The position numbers and the translations under genes were made by a program. Under the pieces are notes generated by a model, which saw only the letters and a program-made list of their open reading frames with translations, made no database searches and was not told the DNA's origin. Below, piece by piece: positions 56,167 through 64,000 of a stretch of DNA of 64,000 nt (the stretch's first letter is position 1; each line of letters begins with the position of its first letter). The DNA comes from Cylindrobasidium torrendii FP15055 ss-10. Lineage: Eukaryota; Basidiomycota; Agaricomycetes; Agaricales; Physalacriaceae. The stretch covers positions 1-64,000 of the forward strand of contig KN880567.1 of assembly GCA_000934385.1 (NCBI GenBank), in the 5' to 3' direction.

Positions 56167-59100
56167 ATGACCTCCAGGTTTGCGATTTTTCTTTCGTGCG
56201 TCGATTAGGTAATAACCTCTGATTAGGTTGGACCGGCTCCTCCTATTACTCGATACCGGTTCATCCACCTCCGTGAGGACAACAGCCGCCAAACAATTAG
56301 CCCAGCTCGCTGCAAAGAGTGTCATCGGTGATGTCGCCATTCAAGAGGATATCAAGACCAGCAGACATCATGTTGTTCTTGGTGACCAGTCTTCATGGTC
56401 AGAGCTGATGTCTGTAGTGGCCAGGGTAAGTCCCACTCGACTTTGATTCCGCTTTATTGCTGATCACATCTAGATCATTCCATTTCTACATTCAAAGTCT
56501 TTCGAAACACGAACAGCGGCCTCTGTCGCTCTTTCACATATCTTTTCGCTCACACCGCTTTGGAAACCACGACCGAGTGAAAGCGATGACAAGGACGACG
56601 TGCAGATGGATGGCCCCGCCCCAAGTTATCCCGAATTCTCCGTCGAAGACCTTGTTGCGCAGGGAAAGTTACTTCTCGCATCATCTGGCAAGGAATTCCT
56701 CAAACCATCCGGCATCCTTTCCAGCGCTGCAGAGGTCAGCAAAGCGCGCAAAGAGGCCATGAGTCGTCTCGGACTCGAGTTCTTGGACGACGTGGCAGAT
56801 GACCTGGACTTGGAAAAGGAATTGGCGGACGAGGACGGCGACGTGCCAATGGACCCAGCGACTGGACCTGGTGTCAAGTCGGATACCAATACGCCCATTG
56901 GCTCGTCACCGATGGACGTCTCGGTTCCCTCACCACCAGCCTCTCGGTCAGGGTCGGTCACTCCGGCAGTCGACAATGACGAGCCTGAAGGCGACCCCAG
57001 TGCGATGTCCGCACGCGAGAAGAATCGTCTGAAGCGCAAACGGAAGCAAGGAACGGCTTTCGTTCATGCTCCGCCGACTCAGGCGACTGGCTCAAAGTAC
57101 ACTGCTGCCCCAGGCGCTTCCGGGACAAAGTAAGTCTTTCACCGCACAGTATTCAGCCTAGATCTCATCCATGCACAGAGCACGTCTAGTTGCGAAGGAC
57201 GAGAAATCTCAAACGGGTTCCCCAGCGAATGGTGCAACATCCAAGGTAGTCATCGACCCGTCCAAGGGCGGCGCTATTTCTGCCAAAGAAGTCAAGGCAT
57301 CCAAGGCGCTAGAGGTTCGGCCGGGAGACTGGGTTTGGGATGGCGTTGTGAAAGTCCTTGAAGTGAACCTCTTCAGCCCAGCATGGGAGGTCCGACATGG
57401 TGCCGCACTGGCTCTTCGGGAACTCCTCAAGATCCAAGGTCAATGCGCAGGCATGCGCTGTGAGTACTTCGTTTTGAACTTTGATATCCTCATTCTCATG
57501 CTACATTTAGCCGAAGCATCTACATCTGACAACAACCTCGCCCACGAGAAGTGGTGCAACGACCTGTCTGCCAAATTGCTCTGTGTCCTCGTACTGGACC
57601 GCTTTGGCGACTTCGTCTCGGATCAAGTAGTTGCCCCCGTTCGCGAGATGACTTCTCAAACGCTAGCCTCCCTCCTCATACATATGCCACGCCGGTCAGT
57701 AGGCCATGTCCATCGGATTCTTCTCCAGATGGTCGAACAGAAGAACTTCATCATTCCTGCGCAGTCTGTGGATCAGCCACAGCACCCGCCGACGCGAGGG
57801 AGACCAAGAAAAGCCTCAACTCAGGAGGAGAAACAGCGACAACACGTTTGGGAGGTTCGACACGCCGGCTTACTTGGTGTGAAGTACGAGGTGGCGGTTA
57901 GGGATGACCTATTCACTGGGACAGTCGTCAAGTCAGAGGATGATGAATTCGATGACTCTGCTAAGGGCATTCTCCGCGATGTCGTGTCTGCCGCCCTGCT
58001 TGGGTGAGTTTGAACTCGCCTCAGCATACATCTGACTTACCTTTACGTTTAGTCTGAGCGACCATGATGACGATGTGCGTGCAGTGGCGGCAAGCTGCTT
58101 GCTTCCCGTCGCTGGCCATCTTGTCCAGCATCTACCCGAGTCGCTGGACCAAGTCCTTGTGGTGCTATGGCAGTGCCTCAACGACATGAAAGACGATCTC
58201 AATTCGAGTGTCGGTGCGGTCATGGACTTACTAGGCAGGTGTCTGCTCCAATATCTTACTCGGTGGCTAATGTGTACTGCAGGGAAGTTAGTTGTATTTG
58301 AGAAGGTTATCGAGCTTCTCGGAAAGGACGACTTTGGGTAAGCCATATGTAGTCTTCAGAAATCTATGTGTTGCTGATGACGAGTACAGACTCCCGTTAT
58401 CAAAGCTCGCGTGCGCGCTCTTCCCTTTCTTTCGACATACAATTCCTACAGTCCGTCTCGCTGTAGTGGAAACCTTGCAATCGTTCATCAGAGTCGAATC
58501 CCTTCCCCGCGACTGGATCAGCATGCCTTTCCTCTGCCTTTTATTCCAGAACCTCGTTGTCGAAGAGCGACCCGACATTCGTGAAATGACGCTCTCAACT
58601 TGGAAGCTGGCGTTATCTGTCTGCCGTGATCGTACGGACACAATTATCACTCCAGAGCTCATTTTGCAGTGGTACGCAATGGTCATGACCCCATTGGGAG
58701 TTGCAATCGATGCCTCTGCATTCTATCGCCCTGTTGAACCTACGACGGATGGTGCTGTGGTCGTTGTCGAACGGCACAACGTCGACAAGCATATGCTGTC
58801 CCAAGACTTGGGCCTAATCTCCATCGAAATCACTCTCAAGGCCCGCGTTGCTGCAGCCACAGCGCTTGCTCATCTCATCGCATACTGGCCCGCAGAGGTA
58901 CGCATTTCAAATCTCCCATTGTTTCGTTAACTTAGCTTCAAGATCAGATTTCACAAACAGATGTTCTGTTCGAGCCCATCCTCGTACACTACATTGACTC
59001 GAGAAGCATGTTGCAGAAGTTCCTTGCTGCAGTCATTGCTGAAGAGTGGGCACACGACTACGATGCCCTTGGCCCCCACGATGGTACCCTATATGAGCAA

Positions 59101-62100
59101 TCGACTATGGCTCGGGCAATCAGCACCAAGACACTTGCTTTCCTCCAGGCTCCGCCTCCACCAGCATATCACGAAATGGTTATCATGCTTCATAAGATCC
59201 ACGCCGACTGCATCGCCTTGCTCAATGGCTTCAGCACTGAATGTAAACTCCCGGCGTCGTCTATTCCATTCCTCGGCAATGAAGTCGATACCGATGGCTC
59301 GAAACCTGGCGCCTTCACTATCACCACCGCTGGCCATGCGGCGAATACCCTTTTCACGCGCCTGAAGGACTCATTAGGCAGGACAAAGAAGAAGGAGCTG
59401 GTTGGATTGGGAGAGAAGCGGCAGGCTGTTTTGACAAGTATTGAGCGTTATACGGAGGTAAAGGCGCAGAACGACATCCGCGTCTCGGCCGCGTTCGCTG
59501 CAGCGTTTGTGGCATTCAAGAGCGCACCGGACAAGGTCAGCCCCATCGTCAAGGGCATCATGAACGGGATCAAGGTAAACTCCATGGCGCAACGTTATTT
59601 CCAAACTAATACCACAATCTACAGGGCGAGGAGAACATTGACCTTCAGACTCGGTCGGCCGTTGCAGTAGCTGCCTTCATCGAATTTTGTACCTCAAACA
59701 ACATCACTCAGCCGCCGGAAAAAATTGTCAAGAATCTGTGCACATTTCTTTGCCAAGATACGGTCCAGACTCCCACTTTCACCACGACCAAGAAGACATT
59801 GAAAGGCATCCTTTCTTTCTCGGCCGCGGTCAACAAAGAAGCCCCCACGGGAAAAGCAAGCAAGGAGGCAAATGCGACCACCGTCACACCGGAGGATCCG
59901 AAGAGTGCTTTGTCGAGGCGTGGCGCTGGCCTGGCATTCCGGGAGCTCTCCGCGAGATTTGGGCCGACACTACTTGAGAAGATTCCGAGCATGTGGTCAT
60001 CAATGGCCGGTGGACTCCTCAGCGCGTGCCCAGACGGCAGTATGTCCATCCATTTACCTTGATATGACCACTGATCCATTTTTCAGAGACCAGTAACGAA
60101 TGCGACAAGCTTATAGACAAGGAGTTTGGGCAGGATCTCATAGACTCGCTGAGCGTCCTCGAAGCCGTGGTCCACTCCCTTCACGAGGACATCCAGGTTA
60201 AGCTAGAAGGCCTCTTCCCGATGCTACTTCTCGCACTGAGAAGCAAATACGCTATCGTCCGCCAATGCACTTCTCGCTGCATGGCTGCCATTTGCGACAT
60301 GATGACCCCGGCGGCGATGAGATATGTAGTTGAGAAGGTCATCCCTCTCCTGGGTGATCCTATCACCTTGACCAACCGTCAAGGCGCGACAGAGCTACTC
60401 TACCGTAAACGATTTCCCTTCTGAGGCCACATTGCCATGCTCATCTAGCTCACAGATATCGTGAAGACGGTTGACCTCAAAGCCCTGCCGTACATCGTAT
60501 TCCTCATTGTCCCTGTACTCGGTCGAATGAGTGACCCCGACGATGATGTTCGTGCAGCTGTTACCAACACATTCGCCTCTCTAGTGCGGATGGTACCACT
60601 GGAGGTTTGTCTCAATCTTGGCTCGGACTTCGATATGTAATGCTCACAAATGTACAGGCTGGTTTACCTGACCCTCCTGGCTTCCCCGAAGAACTGTTGA
60701 AGCGACGTGAGAGCGAGCGCCAATTCCTCACGCAGCTTTTGGATGGCACCAAGGTCGAGCAGTACAACATTCCAATCCCCATCAAGGCCGAACTGCGTCC
60801 ATACCAACAGGATGGTGTCAACTGGCTCGCTTTCCTGGCAAAGTACCAGCTTCATGGCATACTGTGCGACGGTAAGCCATACGCGATCCTCCGATAACTG
60901 GCTGAGGTCTTACAAATGCGTTAGATATGGGCCTCGGCAAGACCCTGCAATCAATCTGCATACTTTCCAGCAAGCATTTCGAGCGATCCGAACAGCACAA
61001 AAGTACAGGGGCCCAAAGCTCTATCCCTCTTCCTTCACTTATTGTCTGCCCGCCGACGCTTACCGGACATTGGTATTATGAAATCCTGAAGTACGCCGAC
61101 AACCTCAAGCCTTTATTATACGTCGGAAACTCTCGCGAACGGAGCAAGCTTCTGTCAAGAGTCGATCAATACGACGTTGTCATCACTTCGTACGAGGTCG
61201 TACGAAATGATATCGTGAATCTGGAGACCATCAACTGGCTATACTGCATTCTCGACGAAGGGCACATTATCAAGAACCCGAAGACAAAGCTGACGAAGGC
61301 CATCAAATGTATCAAGGCCCAACATCGCCTGCTGCTGTCGGGCACGCCGATCCAGAACAACGTCTTGGAACTCTGGAGTCTGTTTGATTTCCTTATGCCT
61401 GGCTTCCTGGGCTCGGAATCCTCCTTCAACGAGCGGTTCAGTAAACCCATTTTGGCGAACCGCGACGGGAAATCAAAGACAGGCGAAGCGGGTGAGTCTT
61501 AATGGTAGTTTGCTAATACCGTAAGCTGATGTGATTTCTAGCTGCACTAGCGCTCGAGGCCCTGCACAAACAGGTCCTTCCATTCCTGCTTCGTCGCCTT
61601 AAGGAGGACGTTCTGAACGACTTGCCTCCCAAGATCATCCAGGACTACTACTGCGAGTTGTCCGATATCCAGAAGAAGTTGTATGATGAGTTTTCGAATT
61701 CTCCGGCGAAACAAACGGCGGAGAGTGCTGTGCAGGGAGGAGGGAAGGAAAACCAAGGACATGTCTTCCAGTCATTGCAATACCTTCGGAAACTATGCAA
61801 CCACCCTGCACTCGTCCTCAAGGATGCAGATGCAATCGCTTCTGCGATGGCCAAGCTCGGGAAAGATGCGCAGAAGTCGTTGGACGATATTTCGACCGCG
61901 CCAAAGCTCCAGGCGCTGAAGTAAGTCTTGAGCTCTATGTCGATGATGCATCGCTTATTTTTCTTTTAGACAACTGCTTACCGACTGTGGTATTGGTGGA
62001 CCAGGGCCTACTGTCACAGCCGATCAAAGCAAGAGCGAGCTCATCGATGTCAATGACAGCAGCGGCGGCACATTCTCACAGCATCGCGTCCTCATCTTCT

Positions 62101-62766
62101 GTCAAATGAAGCAAATGCTGGACATCATAGAGAACGACCTCTTCAAGACACATATGCCGTCGGTCACATACATGCGCCTGGACGGTGGTGTCGATCCCAA
62201 TAAGCGACACAACATCGTGCAGACATTCAATGCCGACCCTAGCATTGATGTTCTCTTGCTCACCACCCATGTCGGAGGACTGGGTCTCACTCTTACGGGC
62301 GCCGACACGGTCATCTTCGTCGAGCATGACTGGAACCCGATGAAGGATTTACAAGCTATGGATCGTGCTCATCGCATCGGTCAGAAGAAGATTGTCAATG
62401 TCTATCGTCTCATCACAAAGGGCACGCTCGAGGAAAAGATTATGGGGTGTGTTGCTTTCTTTGTAGTGCTTTCTAACCTTGCTCACTGTATTCAGTCTCC
62501 AACGCTTCAAACTCAACATCGCCAACTCTGTAGTCACGCAGCAAAATTCTGGTTTACCTTCGATGGACACGGACCTCGTTCTAGATTTGTTCAAGCGCAC
62601 GACGGAGGAAGAGGATGCAAAGTCGGCCGCGAAACGCAAGGGGAAAGACACGGCTGGCCCCATCACGCAGAAGAACGCTCTAGAGGGACTCGACGAACTG
62701 CCGCCGGAGGACGAGTACCAGAGCCTCAACCTCTCATCATTTATGGGCTCTCTGCCGGCTCGTTGA
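56167..62766 (+). CDS. MOT1: MOT1 (BTAF1) Swi2/Snf2 ATPase that removes TBP from DNA
   Basis: A long gene of about 14-16 exons and about 1,900 codons. The start is ATG 56167 with a tiny first exon (MTSR, then intron), because it joins RLDRLLLLLDTGSSTSVRT, the conserved Mot1 N-terminus. HEAT repeats fill the first half (WEVRHGAALALRELL, VRAVAASCLLPVAGH, ARVAAATALAHLIAY). The Snf2 ATPase has LCDDMGLGKTLQSI (Walker A), the Mot1-type ILDEGHIIKNP (DEGH box), LLSGTPIQNNV, and the helicase C domain with LLTTHVGGLGLTL and MDRAHRIGQKKIVNVYRL. The end is SFMGSLPAR. It uses ATP to dissociate TBP-DNA complexes and redistribute TBP. No disabling change is visible. Confidence 0.95.
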
Positions 62767-63032
62767 GGTCCATCATTTACATACTGTTTGCTTTGCTATC
62801 AACGGACAATCTGTGCAATATCCTTATTATCTTCAAGGTGTCGGTCAAAAAAGTGTAATATAACGGTGCACTGGCGTAGAGTAGTTAGTTACTTGGCTCG
62901 TCTGTGCAGGTACTTGTAAATATGTATCAATAATTCTTCTCGTCGTTTCATCCGAAGGAATAGTTAGTCCCTCCAATCGGGGTGGAGGGCGACTGTGACC
63001 CCGGTTCTTCTCTCTCTTAACACTGAACCGTC

Positions 63033-64000
63033 ATGAAGGTTGTCATCATTGGCGCAGGACCCGCGGGCCTAGTCGCCTGCAAGTCCTTGCTAGAAAATGC
63101 GGACGACGCTTACCCCTTTGACCCTGTTGTCCTCGAACAAGAGACCGCTATTGGCGGTACATTCCGCTATAGATCATACGAGGTGAGAGGTGCAGGAGCA
63201 ACGAACCAGCTTGATCATTAACCACCATCATGTACCACAGAACGCCGCACTGGTATCCTCAAAACAGCTTACCAGTTTCTCTGATTTTCGCTTGCCCTTG
63301 TCCCATCCTGACCACCTCACGCTCGAAGAATACGTCGAATACCTAGAGGCATATGCCCAGCACTTCGATTTGAACAAACGAATTCAGCTCAAGACCAAAG
63401 TCTTGAATGTTCGACGAGACCCTAAAGGCGGGCATATCGTCTCGTACACTCGTTTCGATGGCTCTGGAACGTCCAACAGAGGATCTGGCAAGCCCGACCA
63501 TTCAGACGCGAGACTCAGTAGGACTCATACTATCTAACAGCTATTCAGACTATGCACGCACAATATCTGATAGTTTGCACTGGTTTGCATGTTATTCCAT
63601 CTATTCCTAGCATCCCAGGTGTTGAGCACCTTGCTGCACAAACACCGCCTGTGAAGGTATTCCATTCTCACGAGTACAAGACCCGTTCCCAATTCGAGGG
63701 AAAGCGGGTCATGATATTGGGAACCGGAGAGACGGGTCAGTTCATCAATTGATGTCGGCCAAATTCGCCCTCATAATTTCTCAGGAATGGATCTGGCGTA
63801 CGAGTCAGCCAAGGCTGGTGCAAAAGAGGTCGTGCTGTGTACAAGAGCAGGGTGAGTTTACTCGAGCCGCGCAAAATGCATTGGGTTTACTTTTGTCACA
63901 GCTTTCTTTCGTTCCCTAAGGCTCTGGTAATGGTAGTCACTCGCGGTGTACTTCTTCATCTCACCTTTCACAGAATGATTTCGAGGTCTTGGGCTATCGG
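63033..64000 (+). CDS. Flavin-containing monooxygenase, N-terminal part (truncated at window edge)
   Basis: The start ATG 63033 begins MKVVIIGAGPAGLVACKSLL with the FAD-binding GxGxxG motif. The first exon is followed by a 59-nt intron and NAALVSSKQLTSFSDFRLP. A second dinucleotide-binding motif, ILGTGETG, lies near 63715, and YLIVCTGLH precedes it. These define a fungal FMO-like NADPH-dependent monooxygenase. The frame around 63440-63545 needs splices I could not fit with an ordinary intron: the frame of SYTRFDGSG differs from that of the exon containing MHAQYLIV. Either a very short (31-nt) intron exists or the gene is mutated. The 3' part lies beyond base 64000. Confidence 0.75.

Noticed and set aside
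1..64000. CRISPR arrays, insertion sequences, retrotransposon open frames or rRNA
   Set aside because: No regularly spaced repeats, transposase, reverse transcriptase or integrase motifs were found on reading the translations of both strands.

Overview
This window comes from a nuclear chromosome of a filamentous basidiomycete, most likely an Agaricomycete. The genes are densely packed on both strands and cut by many short GT-AG introns (mostly 45-60 nt). Gene content also fits: DUF7330, F-box/LRR-like families, wax-synthase-type acyltransferases, BTB proteins and small secreted Cys-rich proteins. Single-copy housekeeping genes (UNG, RAD18, PAN2, NOT4, MOT1) are interleaved with fast-evolving accessory genes. 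I saw no rRNA, convincing tRNA, transposon or CRISPR.

Layout. 0-5 kb: a DUF2470 membrane protein, a sugar-porter MFS transporter and an F-box protein. 5.6-9.5 kb: two head-to-head genes for helical proteins of almost equal size (394 and 397 aa). One has a central hydrophobic hairpin like ClyA/HBL/Xax-type alpha-pore-forming proteins. The other has a shorter hydrophobic segment followed by a Lys/Asp-rich stretch. This pair is the best candidate for an undescribed system. 10-22.6 kb: a DUF7330 gene, then an array of five related F-box genes (one a pseudogene) that surrounds a PI-PLC-like gene and uracil-DNA glycosylase. A broken copy of the UNG 3' end between the last two F-box genes records an inverted segmental duplication. 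22.8-25.8 kb: RAD18 and a wax-synthase-like acyltransferase.

26.5-31.2 kb: a JEN-type monocarboxylate/H+ symporter next to a mitochondrial D-lactate dehydrogenase, a plausible lactate uptake and oxidation pair. 31.6-39.6 kb: poorly characterised genes, namely two coiled-coil proteins, a predicted 70-aa spliced gene, a BTB protein, a GIY-YIG (T5orf172) protein and a small secreted Cys-rich protein whose reading frame appears only after splicing. 40-50 kb: PAN2 (deadenylase) and NOT4 (CCR4-NOT E3 ligase), convergent. 50-56 kb: an extended SDR reductase, another coiled-coil protein, a second small secreted Cys-rich protein and a JmjC oxygenase that shares a promoter region with MOT1. 56-62.8 kb: the complete MOT1 ATPase. 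63.0 kb to the edge: a truncated flavin monooxygenase.

All exon structures were read by eye from splice consensus, frame continuity and remembered family motifs. Where spliced lengths are given they come from adding up those exons. TATA-like boxes lie about 50-65 nt upstream of the chosen ATG in several genes and were used to choose between starts.
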